Shown: positions 16,348 through 24,619 of the stretch, one piece after another
Layout of the letters: every line of letters starts with the position of its first letter
Position numbering within the stretch: position 1 is the first letter of the stretch
From: Streptomyces reniochalinae
GTDB taxonomy: Bacteria; Actinomycetota; Actinomycetes; Streptomycetales; Streptomycetaceae
Reading direction: 5' to 3'
DNA: 64,000 bases
Assembly (NCBI RefSeq): GCF_003323735.1
Contig: NZ_QOIM01000024.1
Location: 124,001 to 188,000 of the forward strand
Notes under the pieces: generated by a model
Seen by the model: only the letters and a program-made list of their open reading frames with translations
The model's database searches: none
What the model was told of the DNA's origin: nothing
Position numbers and translations under genes: made by a program

Positions 16348-16727
16348 ACTGCGCACGATAGCCCGAGGCCCCAGCTCGCGGGGGCCCTGCCCGGTGCCGG
16401 GAAGCCCGCGCGGACCTGCGGTGAGCTCGTACACAACGATTGCCCCGGTACACATGCGCGGATTCGGGGTACAGTGATATTGGGTCCGCCGGATGACGTG
16501 GACTCGCTGCATGCATGAAATGCGGATGCCCGGTCGGTGGCCCGATCGGCTCCGACCCGACAGCCTTCCGCCGGTTCGTGCTCCCCGCACGGGTCGCGCT
16601 GAGAGGGACCGCTCGCGCGAGTGAGGCGCTTGAGCGGGAGCCAGTGGTCCCGCACCCACAGGGCGGGCCGATACGACGGCCGCCCGGATGCGGTAGATCC
16701 TCTCCTCGCTCCGCTGGACCGTCCCAC
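16348..16727. other. 380-nt divergent intergenic region and long helicase leader
   Basis: It holds the ferritin-like promoter at its left end. A TACAGT hexamer at 16470-16475 is a possible helicase -10; if used, the helicase mRNA leader is about 245 nt. Reading this leader as an N-terminal extension from an ATG at 16515 gives a non-conserved Arg/Pro-rich segment, so I treat it as untranslated. Confidence 0.5.
16355..16360 (-). promoter_or_regulatory. Candidate -10 of leaderless promoter for the ferritin-like gene
   Basis: TATCGT with a 7-nt spacer (GCGCAGT) to the ATG at 16347 and no Shine-Dalgarno. Confidence 0.45.
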
Positions 16728-18455
16728 ATGCTGGGACGTCCGGACGCCGCAGCCCCACCCGCGCGTCACACAGAAGAGGCAAGCACCCTGTCCACCACGT
16801 TCAGAGATCTGGGGATCCTTCCCGAGACAGCCGAGGCCCTCGAAGCCGTCGGCATCACCTCACCCTTCCCGATCCAGGAGATGACGCTCCCGGTCGCCCT
16901 CGCGGGCACCGACGTCATCGGTCAGGCGAAGACGGGCACCGGCAAGACGCTGGGGTTCGGGCTTCCGCTGCTGGAGTCGGTGACCGTCCCCGCCGACGTC
17001 GAGCTGGGCCGCGCCAAGCCGGAGGAGCTGTCCGACGCGCCGCAGGCCCTCGTCGTCGTCCCCACCCGTGAGCTGTGCCAGCAGGTCACCAACGATCTGC
17101 TCACCGCGGGCAAGGTCCGCAACGTGCGGGTCGTGCCGATCTACGGCGGCCGCGCCTACGAGCCGCAGGTCGAAGCCCTCAACAAGGGTGTCGACGTCGT
17201 CGTCGGCACGCCGGGCCGGCTGCTGGACCTGGCGGGCCAGAAGAAGCTGCGGCTCTCGCAGATCAGGGCGCTCGTCCTGGACGAGGCCGACGAGATGCTC
17301 GACCTGGGCTTCCTGCCCGACGTCGAGAAGATCATCGAAATGCTGCCGACCCGGCGCCAGACGATGCTCTTCTCCGCGACGATGCCAGGCCAGGTCATCT
17401 CGCTCGCCCGCCGCTACATGAGCCAGCCCACGCACATCAGCGCCACCTCGCCGGACGACGAGGGCCAGACGGTGGCCAACACCACCCAGCACGTCTTCCG
17501 CGCGCACTCCATGGACAAGCCGGAGATGGTCGCCCGGATACTGCAGGCCGAGGGCCGCGCCCTCGCGATGGTCTTCTGCCGTACGAAGCGCACGGCGGCC
17601 GACGTCGCCGAGCAGCTGACCCGGCGCGGCTTCGCGGCCGGCGCCGTCCACGGCGACCTGGGCCAGGGGGCGCGCGAGCAGGCGCTGCGCGCCTTCCGCA
17701 ACGGCAAGGTCGACGTCCTGGTGTGCACGGACGTCGCCGCCCGCGGTATCGACGTCGACAACGTCACCCACGTGATCAACTACCAGACGCCCGAGGACGA
17801 GAAGACCTACCTGCACCGCATCGGCCGCACCGGCCGCGCGGGCGCCTCGGGTACCGCCGTCACGCTGGTCGACTGGGACGACATCCCGCGCTGGCAGCTG
17901 ATCAACAAGGCGCTGGAGCTGGACTTCAACGACCCGGAGGAGACCTACTCCACCTCGCCGCACCTGTACGAGGCCCTGTCCATCCCCAAGGAGGCCAAGG
18001 GCGTCCTACCGCGTGCCGATCGCACGCGTGCCGGGCTCGCGGCCGAGGAGATCGAGGACCTCGGCGAGACGGGCGGCGGCGGCCGCGCGCGTGCCAAGTC
18101 CGCGGGTTCCGGCGGCTCCGGCCCCTCGGCCGAGCGCGCCCGCCCCGCGCGCAAGCCGCGCGAGCGCCGGCGCACCCGCGGGGCGCTGCGCACGGACTCT
18201 CCGGCGGAACAGGCCGCCGCCACGGCCGAGGGCAGCTCGGTCGCCACGGAGGCGGGCGAGGACACCGCGGCGCCGCGCAAGCCGCGCCGGCGCCGCCGTA
18301 CCCGTTCCGGGGCCCCCGCCGCCGCCTCGGAGGCGCCCGCCACCAAGGAGACCGAGGCCGCCGGCGAGGGTGAGACGCGCAAGCCCCGCCGCCGTCGCAC
18401 CCGCTCGCGCGCAGCCGCCACCCGCTCCGCCGAGCAGCCCGCGTCGGAGAGCTGA
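16728..18455 (+). CDS. DEAD-box RNA helicase
   Basis: 575 residues from the ATG at 16728. All superfamily-2 motifs are present: Q motif (PFPIQEMT), motif I AKTGTGKT, Ia PTRELC, motif II DEAD (DEADEMLDLGF), motif III SAT, IV VFCRTK, V CTDVAARGIDV, VI HRIGRTGRAG. The C-terminal ~130 residues are Arg/Ala-rich with repeated KPRRRRRTR blocks, suited to RNA binding. It unwinds structured RNA in ribosome assembly or decay, probably with cold relevance. The start is uncertain: the conserved part begins STTFRDLGILPETAEALEAV, and a CTG at 16788 preceded by AGAGG, or the ATG at 16728, could be used. The orthologue is M. tuberculosis Rv3211 (rhlE). Confidence 0.95.
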   Translation: MLGRPDAAAPPARHTEEASTLSTTFRDLGILPETAEALEAVGITSPFPIQEMTLPVALAGTDVIGQAKTGTGKTLGFGLPLLESVTVPADVELGRAKPEELSDAPQALVVVPTRELCQQVTNDLLTAGKVRNVRVVPIYGGRAYEPQVEALNKGVDVVVGTPGRLLDLAGQKKLRLSQIRALVLDEADEMLDLGFLPDVEKIIEMLPTRRQTMLFSATMPGQVISLARRYMSQPTHISATSPDDEGQTVANTTQHVFRAHSMDKPEMVARILQAEGRALAMVFCRTKRTAADVAEQLTRRGFAAGAVHGDLGQGAREQALRAFRNGKVDVLVCTDVAARGIDVDNVTHVINYQTPEDEKTYLHRIGRTGRAGASGTAVTLVDWDDIPRWQLINKALELDFNDPEETYSTSPHLYEALSIPKEAKGVLPRADRTRAGLAAEEIEDLGETGGGGRARAKSAGSGGSGPSAERARPARKPRERRRTRGALRTDSPAEQAAATAEGSSVATEAGEDTAAPRKPRRRRRTRSGAPAAASEAPATKETEAAGEGETRKPRRRRTRSRAAATRSAEQPASES

Positions 18456-18479
18456 TCCACGTCCCTGGCCGGGACACAG

Positions 18480-18510
18480 CGGCTCGGTGCCCCTGAGGGG
18501 TGCCGAGCCG
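18480..18510 (+). terminator. Terminator after helicase
   Basis: A 14-bp stem, including two G-U pairs, is formed by CGGCTCGGTGCCCC and its partner around a 3-nt loop, followed by TTC. Confidence 0.75.
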
Positions 18511-18729
18511 TTCGCGTGTGCGCCGCGCCGCCCCTGCCGCCCCTCCCGTCCCCTTCCGGGGCCGTCCCGGCCGTACGTACACGGAAGAAGGCCGGCGGCC
18601 TGCACTCGGGGGCGCGCCGGTCACGTGAGGCACCTGGGCCGCTTTGTCCGCTGCCCGGCCCGCCGGCCTCCCGGTTCCCCGGTCCCCAGGTCCGCCATGG
18701 GGCGGGGAAACGGGAGGAGGGGGCGCGGG

Positions 18730-18735
18730 TAGCGT
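18730..18735 (+). promoter_or_regulatory. Candidate -10 of leaderless promoter for the 18742 hydrolase
   Basis: TAGCGT with a 6-nt spacer (CTGGGC) to the ATG at 18742; no Shine-Dalgarno. Confidence 0.5.
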
Positions 18736-18741
18736 CTGGGC

Positions 18742-19656
18742 ATGAGCAAGCCCCCTTTTCTCACGCTGCCCGCCGGTGTGCGCAGGTACCGTCTGGCCAC
18801 CGCACGCGGAGAGTTCGCGGTGCACGACACGAGCGGCCACGGCGCGGACGAGGGCGGGGCCGGGGCGGTCGCGGTACTGCTGCCCGGGTTCACCGGCAGC
18901 AAGGAGGACTTCATCGGCCTGCTGGAGCCGCTGGCACGGGCCGGGTTCCGGGTGGTGGCGGTCGACGGGCGCGGACAGTTCGAGACGGGCGGCCGGGCCG
19001 ACGAGGGCGCCTACGCACAGCACGAACTCGCCCGCGACGTGCACGCCGTGGTGGCGGCCGTGGCCGGCCGTGCCCCCGGTGGCGTGCACCTGCTGGGCCA
19101 CTCGCTGGGCGGTCTGATCGCCCGCGCCGCCGTGCTGGAGGACGCCGCTCCCTTCGCGTCGTTGACGCTGATGAGCAGCGGCCCCGGCGCCGTCTCCCTT
19201 TCCCAGCAGGAGCGCGTACGGATGCTGCTGGGCGCGCTGGAGACGATGAGCATGGCGGCCATCTGGGAGGTCATGCGGGAGCTGGACCAGTCGGTCGGCT
19301 CGGCCGGTGAGGCCCCGTACTCGCGGCGGGAGGCGGCTCAGACCTCCGAGGCGACGGAGGAGTTCCTGCGGCGCCGCTGGCTGAGCAACGTGCCCGAACA
19401 GTTGGCGGCGACGGGCAGGCAACTGCTGGCCGAGCCGGACCGGGTGGCCGAACTCGCGGCGCTGACACTGCCGGTCCACGTGGTCTCCGGCGCCGAGGAC
19501 GACGCCTGGCCGGTGGAGTGGCTGGACGGTATGGCCGGACGGCTGGGCGCCCGGCGCACCGTCGTTCCGGGCACCGGGCACTCCCCCAACGCCGAGCGGC
19601 CCCGGGAGACGGCGCGCGCCGTGGTGGACTTCTGGCTCAGCCTTTGCCCTGGATGA
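18742..19656 (+). CDS. Alpha/beta hydrolase
   Basis: 304 residues. Oxyanion segment LLPGFTGSKEDF (about 46-57), nucleophile elbow GHSLGG, acid in VVSGAEDDAWP and histidine in GTGHSPNAERP match the classical alpha/beta-hydrolase order. There is no signal peptide. The substrate is unknown; the short cap and RGQFETGG segment suit a small-ester or lactone hydrolase. Its last 20 nt overlap the 3' end of the convergent MarC gene, with no room for a terminator between them. Confidence 0.88.
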   Translation: MSKPPFLTLPAGVRRYRLATARGEFAVHDTSGHGADEGGAGAVAVLLPGFTGSKEDFIGLLEPLARAGFRVVAVDGRGQFETGGRADEGAYAQHELARDVHAVVAAVAGRAPGGVHLLGHSLGGLIARAAVLEDAAPFASLTLMSSGPGAVSLSQQERVRMLLGALETMSMAAIWEVMRELDQSVGSAGEAPYSRREAAQTSEATEEFLRRRWLSNVPEQLAATGRQLLAEPDRVAELAALTLPVHVVSGAEDDAWPVEWLDGMAGRLGARRTVVPGTGHSPNAERPRETARAVVDFWLSLCPG

Positions 19657-20245
19657 ACTGGGTGATGCCGCCGGCGATCTGCTGCACGGCGATGGCCGAC
19701 AGCAGCATGCCCGACAGTCGGGTGACGAGGACGACGCCGCCGTCCTTGATGACGCGGATGATCAACAGCGAGTAGCGCATCACGAGCCACAGCACCAGGT
19801 GCATCGCCACGATCGCGGCCCATACCGACAGCTGTCCGCCCCAGCCGTGCGCGTGCTGGACGGCGAGGATGACGGACACGATGGCGCCGGGCCCGGCCAG
19901 CAGCGGCATGCCCAGGGGGACGAGCGCGACGTTGACGTCCTTGGTCTGGGTCGGCTCGTCGGACTTGCCCGTCAGCAGGTCGAGCGCGACGAGCAGAAGC
20001 AGCAGCCCTCCCGCGACCATCAGGGCGGGGATGGAGACGTGCACGTAGTCGAGGATCTGTTTGCCGCAGATCCCGAACAGGGTGATCACCCCGAACGCGA
20101 CGACGGCGGCCTGCCAGGCCATCCTGCGCTGCACCTTCACGGGCCGTCCGGAGGTGAGGCCGAGGAAGATGGGCGTGATACCGGGCGGATCCATGATCAC
20201 GAACAGAGTGAGGAAGACGGAGCCGAAGAGCGCGAAGTCGAACAC
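19637..20245 (-). CDS. MarC-family integral membrane protein
   Basis: 202 residues with six hydrophobic segments, starting MFDFALFGSVFLTLFVIMDP and containing the family signature PPGITPIFLGLT and MPLLAGPGAIVSVIL. MarC (NAAT-like) proteins are inner-membrane proteins of unclear transport role; the old multiple-antibiotic-resistance link is not supported in the literature I know. The GTG at 20245 has only a weak ribosome site. The 3' end overlaps the convergent hydrolase by 20 nt. The 228-nt gap downstream of the PHP gene holds nothing I recognise. Confidence 0.88.
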   Translation of the reverse strand: MFDFALFGSVFLTLFVIMDPPGITPIFLGLTSGRPVKVQRRMAWQAAVVAFGVITLFGICGKQILDYVHVSIPALMVAGGLLLLLVALDLLTGKSDEPTQTKDVNVALVPLGMPLLAGPGAIVSVILAVQHAHGWGGQLSVWAAIVAMHLVLWLVMRYSLLIIRVIKDGGVVLVTRLSGMLLSAIAVQQIAGGITQFIQGKG

Positions 20246-20473
20246 GAGGTGCCTGTGCCTTGGAGGGGAGGGGATGGAGAGGGACGTGCCGACACGGGGC
20301 GTGCCGACGCGTCAGGACGCGGGGCCGCCCGGGCGCGCGGAGAGGCGGACGGCACGCGGCCTCACCGGGAGGCTCGACGGTCACCGGAGTGACCGGACGC
20401 GTCCACGCCGCCGCGTGGCTCAAGGGCGGTGCAGCGGTGCCGCGGTGCGGCACCCGGCGTCCGCCCGCCGGGC

Positions 20474-21364
20474 TCAGCCCGTGACGGGGGCGGCGCCTGA
20501 GCCGCGTGCCGCGATCTCGGCGTAGACGTCGGGCGCTGTGGTGAAGTCGCCGAGGGCGATGGGCTTACGGGTGCCGTGGTAGTCGCTGGATCCTGTGGCC
20601 AGCAGACCGAGCTCGTCGGCGAGGGCGTGCAGCCGGGTACGGGTTTCGGGCGTGTGGTCGGCGTGGTCCGCCTCGATGCCGTCGAGCCCGGCCCGTGCGA
20701 GCTCGGCGATCGCGCTCTCGGGGACGCACTGTCCCCGCTTGGCGGCCAGCGGGTGGGCGAAGACGGCGACGCCGCCCGCGCCCTTGATCAGGCGCAGCGC
20801 TTCGAAGGGGTCCAGCTCGTGCTTCCCGACGTAAGCGCGCCCGTCGTTCGCGATCCACTCCTCAGTGAAGGCGTCGGAGACCGTCTCGACGACACCTTCC
20901 TCGACCATGGCCGTCGCGATGTGGGGCCGCCCCACCGAGCCGTCGCCCGCGATGCGCCTGACCTGTTCCCAGGTGACGGGCGCGCCCAGCTCACGCAGCG
21001 CGGCGACCATGGCCCGGGCGCGGGGTACGCGGTCGTCGCGGACGAGTTCGCGCTCCCGGGCGAACGCGGGCTCGTCCGGGTCGAAGAGGTAGGCGAGCAT
21101 GTGGAGGCTGACGCCGTCCAGCCGGCACGAGAGTTCGGCCCCGGTGACCAGGGTGAGTCCGGTGGGCAGGGCGGCGAGGGCTTCCGCGTGGCCGCCGACC
21201 GTGTCGTGGTCGGTGAGCGCGACGACGTCGAGCCCCGCGGCCGACGCGTTGCGGACCAGTTCAGCGGGGGTATCGGTGCCGTCGGAGGCGGTGGAGTGGG
21301 TGTGCAGGTCGATGCGCACTGCGACGGGCTCCGAGCGGTGGTGGGCGGCGGGTGACGGGCTCAT
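20474..21364 (-). CDS. PHP-domain phosphoesterase
   Basis: 296 residues from the ATG at 21364, which has AAGGA about 9 nt upstream; a GTG at 21319 (MRIDLHTHST) is an alternative start. Metal-binding motifs of the PHP family are clear: DLHTHSTASDGTD, LTDHDTVGG, VFAHPL, GIEADHADH and SSDYHG. This domain composition matches RNase AM/3',5'-nucleoside bisphosphate phosphatase-type enzymes (YciV/TrpH-like), which act on nucleotides in the cytoplasm. Exact substrate is inferred from the family. It lies downstream of the DUF6758 gene on the same strand. Confidence 0.88.
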   Translation of the reverse strand: MSPSPAAHHRSEPVAVRIDLHTHSTASDGTDTPAELVRNASAAGLDVVALTDHDTVGGHAEALAALPTGLTLVTGAELSCRLDGVSLHMLAYLFDPDEPAFARERELVRDDRVPRARAMVAALRELGAPVTWEQVRRIAGDGSVGRPHIATAMVEEGVVETVSDAFTEEWIANDGRAYVGKHELDPFEALRLIKGAGGVAVFAHPLAAKRGQCVPESAIAELARAGLDGIEADHADHTPETRTRLHALADELGLLATGSSDYHGTRKPIALGDFTTAPDVYAEIAARGSGAAPVTG

Positions 21365-21491
21365 GGCGAGCGTCCTTAAGGATAGCCGCACCGTCCGGCG
21401 CCGCTGCGGCCAGGAAAGCGGGCCCGCGAACACCCGGCGGCCGGGGGCCTCCCGGAGGGCCACGGGCCTCGACGGGCCAGGCCCCGGAGGG

Positions 21492-22130
21492 TCAGGGGAT
21501 GAGCCGCGGGGAGAGCGCTCCGCAGGGCACCAGGTCGACCTCGGCCCCGGCGTCGCGCAGGTCGGTGAGGACCAGTTCGTCGTAGAGCATCAGTCCGGAC
21601 TCCTGGGGCCACACGATCGCCCACAGCCACAGGCCGCACGCCTCACCGGCGAAGACCGCACGGTCGGCGGGCGCACCGTCCACGTGCCACAGGTGGGTGG
21701 GGTGGCCCGCGGCCAGGACCTTGGCCTGCGGTGGTTTGCCGCCGCAGATCGCGGGGCCGGGGTCGGGGCCCTCGATGCCGGCGTGGCGCGCGCCGAGTCC
21801 GACGCCCAACTCCTCGGCGATCAGCAGGAGTTCTCCCGGGCCGCCCAGCGGTGCGGGGCCCGAGCAGGCGACAGCGGTGGCGCGGCCGCCGCTGCGGTCG
21901 TCTCCGGCGCAGGCGACGCCGGTGAAAAGCCAGCCCACCGGGAGCGGCCACGGCATCCACACGGGCACCTGGGTGCGGCCGACGACGACGGCGAGGGCGT
22001 CGACGCTGGGCGGGAGAACAGGCTGGAGCGGGTGCACGGCGCCGTGCACGCCGCACTGCCAGGTGTCGGCGAAGAGGCCGGGTGCCCTGACCCGGCTACC
22101 GCACTTCGGGCAACTGGGTTCGCCCCTCAT
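21492..22130 (-). CDS. DUF6758 family protein, putative zinc ribbon
   Basis: 212 residues. It opens MRGEPSCPKCGSRVRAPGLF with a CxxC pair and a later Cys in WQCGVHGAVHPL, a zinc-ribbon-like arrangement. A conserved Trp/Pro-rich middle (VWMPWPLPVGWLFTGVACAG) and the ending LSPRLIP are typical of a streptomycete-specific family (DUF6758). Function is unknown. The ATG at 22130 is chosen because GGAG lies 4 nt before it; a TTG three codons upstream is possible. It is followed by the PHP gene on the same strand. Confidence 0.8.
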   Translation of the reverse strand: MRGEPSCPKCGSRVRAPGLFADTWQCGVHGAVHPLQPVLPPSVDALAVVVGRTQVPVWMPWPLPVGWLFTGVACAGDDRSGGRATAVACSGPAPLGGPGELLLIAEELGVGLGARHAGIEGPDPGPAICGGKPPQAKVLAAGHPTHLWHVDGAPADRAVFAGEACGLWLWAIVWPQESGLMLYDELVLTDLRDAGAEVDLVPCGALSPRLIP

Positions 22131-22374
22131 GAGCTCCAACAGTCCTACCGGCTCGCGTTCCCGTCAAGGACGATCACCCGGGTGGAGCCCTGGCCTGTGC
22201 ACCACCCTCGGTGAGGCCCGCAGGTGGTGACCCGACAAGCCGGTGATCACATCGACGCCCATCGCACCGGTAAGCCCGCGTCGGATGTCCTGCCCTCCCC
22301 GGACCCCGTTCCCGGGGCTCCGGTGCCCCGGCCCCCGGCTCCGTCAGTGTGACCCGCCCCGGCTCCCGGCTCCG

Positions 22375-22965
22375 TCAGGCGAGCGGCACGGCACCGCGCA
22401 GCGGATCGCGGAGGTCGGTCTCGAAGCGGAGCCAGCGCTCGTGGAGCGCGTCCGCGCCGTGGACCCGCTTCCAGGCCGCCTCCGTCGGCGTCATGGGCAG
22501 CAGGGGGAAGAAGCGGACGGGCTCGTTAGGCGGCTCCAGAGCCAGGTCCTCGACCAGGCCGCCGGCTTCGGCCACCAGCACGGAGGTGAAGGGCGCCCCC
22601 GGCCACAGGGGCTCGCCGGTGTCCAGCGAGGCGCCCGGAGCGACGACGACACCCTCGACCTGCGGTGCCGCCGCGAGTACGGCGAGTGGCCGCAGCGCCT
22701 TGTCGGTGTCGGCGGCCCCGGCCCGCACCGTGAGCAGGAGTTCGGCGCGCGGACCGCGCTCGGGGTCGGCGAGCGCCTCGGCCGGATCGGTCATGGGCGC
22801 CGCCGACATGCCACGCGTGACGTAGCGCACGATTCCGTCCTCCGCGTCCGGGAACCGCATCACCTCGATGCGTTCCGTTCCCAGGAAGGTGACGGCCGCG
22901 CGGGCGTCCGGCTCGCCGAAGACCCTGCGCACGTGGGTGTCGACCAGTGTGAGGACGTCGTTCAT
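22375..22965 (-). CDS. Suppressor-of-fused (SUFU) domain protein
   Basis: 196 residues from the ATG at 22965. The body matches bacterial SUFU-domain proteins, with ELLLTVRAGAADTD, the FTSVLVAEAGG strand, VRFFPLLPMTPTEA and the ending LHERWLRFETDLRDP. Bacterial SUFU domains are often immunity or accessory modules of toxin systems, but many actinobacterial copies are solitary; no toxin gene is nearby, so the role is unknown. TATGCT lies 6 nt before the ATG with no Shine-Dalgarno. It is divergent from corA across 514 nt. Confidence 0.8.
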   Translation of the reverse strand: MNDVLTLVDTHVRRVFGEPDARAAVTFLGTERIEVMRFPDAEDGIVRYVTRGMSAAPMTDPAEALADPERGPRAELLLTVRAGAADTDKALRPLAVLAAAPQVEGVVVAPGASLDTGEPLWPGAPFTSVLVAEAGGLVEDLALEPPNEPVRFFPLLPMTPTEAAWKRVHGADALHERWLRFETDLRDPLRGAVPLA

Positions 22966-22971
22966 CCGGCG

Positions 22972-22977
22972 AGCATA
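22972..22977 (-). promoter_or_regulatory. Candidate -10 of leaderless promoter for SUFU gene
   Basis: TATGCT with a 6-nt spacer (CGCCGG) to the ATG at 22965; no Shine-Dalgarno. Confidence 0.5.
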
Positions 22978-23153
22978 GATCCCGGGCCCCTCGGCCAAGA
23001 GCGCGGCATGGTCGCGTAAGACGGTGGCAAAGGGGCACCCGCAACGGGCGGCGGCGGCACGGGAACCCGCGTACCAGTGCTACCGTTGGCTGCCGGTCAA
23101 GGCGTGTACACATCGTCCCCCACAGGGGCCCGGCCGGAGGAGGTGGGACTGAC

Positions 23154-23225
23154 ATGGATCCGAGTCGACCGTGCAGTACCAGCCGCTCTTCCGCCCCCGC
23201 AGTGGTCGCGCCGCACCGGCCCTGA
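23154..23225 (+). CDS. Candidate 23-residue leader peptide upstream of corA
   Basis: ATG at 23154 follows GGAGGAGGTG (23136-23145), one of the strongest ribosome sites in the window. The frame encodes MDPSRPCSTSRSSAPAVVAP and three more residues (HRP), then TGA. It is Ser/Pro-rich. A peptide rich in slow Pro codons ahead of a Mg2+ transporter is reminiscent of leader-peptide control (compare mgtL/mgtA), but this is inference. A GTG-started frame in another phase overlaps it, and it is not clear which is translated. Confidence 0.35.
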   Translation: MDPSRPCSTSRSSAPAVVAPHRP

Positions 23226-23479
23226 GGTTCCCGCGCCGCCGCGTGGTGACAACGTCCGCAGGGGCCGGGGTTTCCTTCTTCCCGGCGCAGGCATGGCGGG
23301 AGAGCGCCCGCGTTCCGCAGTCACGCACTGTTTCGTTCGTCAGCGAATGTCGTCGCCGCGGCCCGCGTGTGGTGCCCGCTTTGCGGACCTCCGGGTAGGT
23401 ACCCGTAGGCCCCCGTTCCGGGCAGCACGACGCCCGGCCCGTGTGCACGGCGGCATGGCACGGCACCGTGGAGGGCCTC

Positions 23480-24610
23480 ATGTCGATGATCCGAGAGCTG
23501 CGCGCCGCTGTGCGCCCGGCACTGCGCAAGGACAACCGTTCCGGGTACGGCACCGGTGTGCACGAGAGCGGGGGCCCGTCGATGAGCAGCGCGGTGGTGG
23601 ACTGCGCGGCGTATCTGGACGGGCGCCGCGAGACCGAGACGCGCTCGCCCGCCGACGCGCTGTGCAGAGTCCGCTCCGCCGAGGGGCAGAGCCGCGACGG
23701 GTTCGTGTGGATCGGGCTGCACGAGCCCACGGAGGAGGAGTTCTCGGGGATCGCACAGGAGTACGGCCTGCACCCGTTGGCCGTCGAGGACGCCGTGCAC
23801 GCGCACCAGCGCCCGAAGCTGGAGCGTTACGACGAGAGCCTGTTCACCGTCTTCAAGACGATCCACTACGTCGAGCACGCCGAACTGACCGCCACCAGCG
23901 AGGTGGTGGAGACCGGCGAGGTGATGTGCTTCACGGGCCGGGACTACATCATCACCGTGCGCCACGGCGGCCAGGGGTCCCTGCGGGCGCTGCGGCACCA
24001 CCTGGAGGACGACCCCGAGCTGCTGGGCAAGGGCCCCTCGGCCGTCCTGCACGCGATCGCGGACCAGACCGTGGACGGCTACCTCGCGGTCGCCGACGCG
24101 GTGCAGGACGACATCGACGAGGTCGAGATCGAGGTCTTCTCCGACCGCACGGGCGGCGGCAAGCGTGGCGGCGACGCGAGCCGCATCTACCAACTCAAGC
24201 GCGAGGTACTGGAGTTCAAGCGCGCCGTCTCGCCGCTGATGCGGCCGATGCAGACGCTGAGCGAACGGCCCGTACGGCTGGTCGATCCGGACATCCAAAA
24301 GTACTTCCGCGACGTGGCCGACCACCTGACCCGCGTCAACGAGCAGGTGCTGGGCTTCGACGACCTGCTCAACTCGATCCTCCAGGCGAACCTGGCGCAG
24401 GCGACGGTCGCGCAGAACGAGGACATGCGGAAGATCACCGCCTGGGCCGCCATCTTCGCGGTGCCGACGATGATCGCCGGCATCTACGGCATGAACTTCA
24501 CGTACATGCCGGAGCTGCACTGGAAGTTCGGCTACCCGCTGGTGCTGCTGCTCATCGTGGCGATCTGCTACGGCATGCACCGCGGCTTCAAGCGCAACGG
24601 CTGGCTGTAA
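23480..24610 (+). CDS. corA: CorA-family Mg2+/Co2+ channel
   Basis: 376 residues. The large N-terminal cytoplasmic domain and long helix (residues about 40-315) precede two C-terminal TM helices. The signature GMN lies at 337-339 in IYGMNFTYMPE, followed by the acidic periplasmic loop and a basic tail RGFKRNGWL. CorA forms pentameric Mg2+ uptake channels. The ATG at 23480 has GGAGGG 4-5 nt upstream; an in-frame ATG at 23441 lacks a site. A leader of several hundred nt precedes it. Its TAA stop is reused as part of a -10 element for the next gene. Confidence 0.95.
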   Translation: MSMIRELRAAVRPALRKDNRSGYGTGVHESGGPSMSSAVVDCAAYLDGRRETETRSPADALCRVRSAEGQSRDGFVWIGLHEPTEEEFSGIAQEYGLHPLAVEDAVHAHQRPKLERYDESLFTVFKTIHYVEHAELTATSEVVETGEVMCFTGRDYIITVRHGGQGSLRALRHHLEDDPELLGKGPSAVLHAIADQTVDGYLAVADAVQDDIDEVEIEVFSDRTGGGKRGGDASRIYQLKREVLEFKRAVSPLMRPMQTLSERPVRLVDPDIQKYFRDVADHLTRVNEQVLGFDDLLNSILQANLAQATVAQNEDMRKITAWAAIFAVPTMIAGIYGMNFTYMPELHWKFGYPLVLLLIVAICYGMHRGFKRNGWL

Positions 24611-24613
24611 CCT
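24608..24613 (+). promoter_or_regulatory. Candidate -10 of leaderless promoter, overlapping corA stop codon
   Basis: TAACCT begins with the TAA stop codon of corA and is separated by 6 nt (GCGGCC) from the ATG at 24620. Confidence 0.5.
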
Positions 24614-24619
24614 GCGGCC

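Larger units (their letters stand above)
22966..23479. other. 514-nt divergent region with long corA leader
   Basis: It contains the SUFU promoter on the left. A possible plus-strand start signal (TACCGT near 23080) precedes a strong ribosome site and a 23-codon reading frame at 23154-23225, then about 250 nt before the corA start. I do not see the conserved helices of an M-box or other known Mg2+ riboswitch, but cannot fold the RNA here. Confidence 0.45.

Noticed and set aside
16515..16727. N-terminal extension of the helicase from the ATG at 16515
   Set aside because: Arg/Pro-rich, unlike known helicase N-termini, and no ribosome site.
22966..23479. M-box Mg2+ riboswitch before corA
   Set aside because: I could not find its conserved helices or loop sequences by eye; only a leader frame is suggested.
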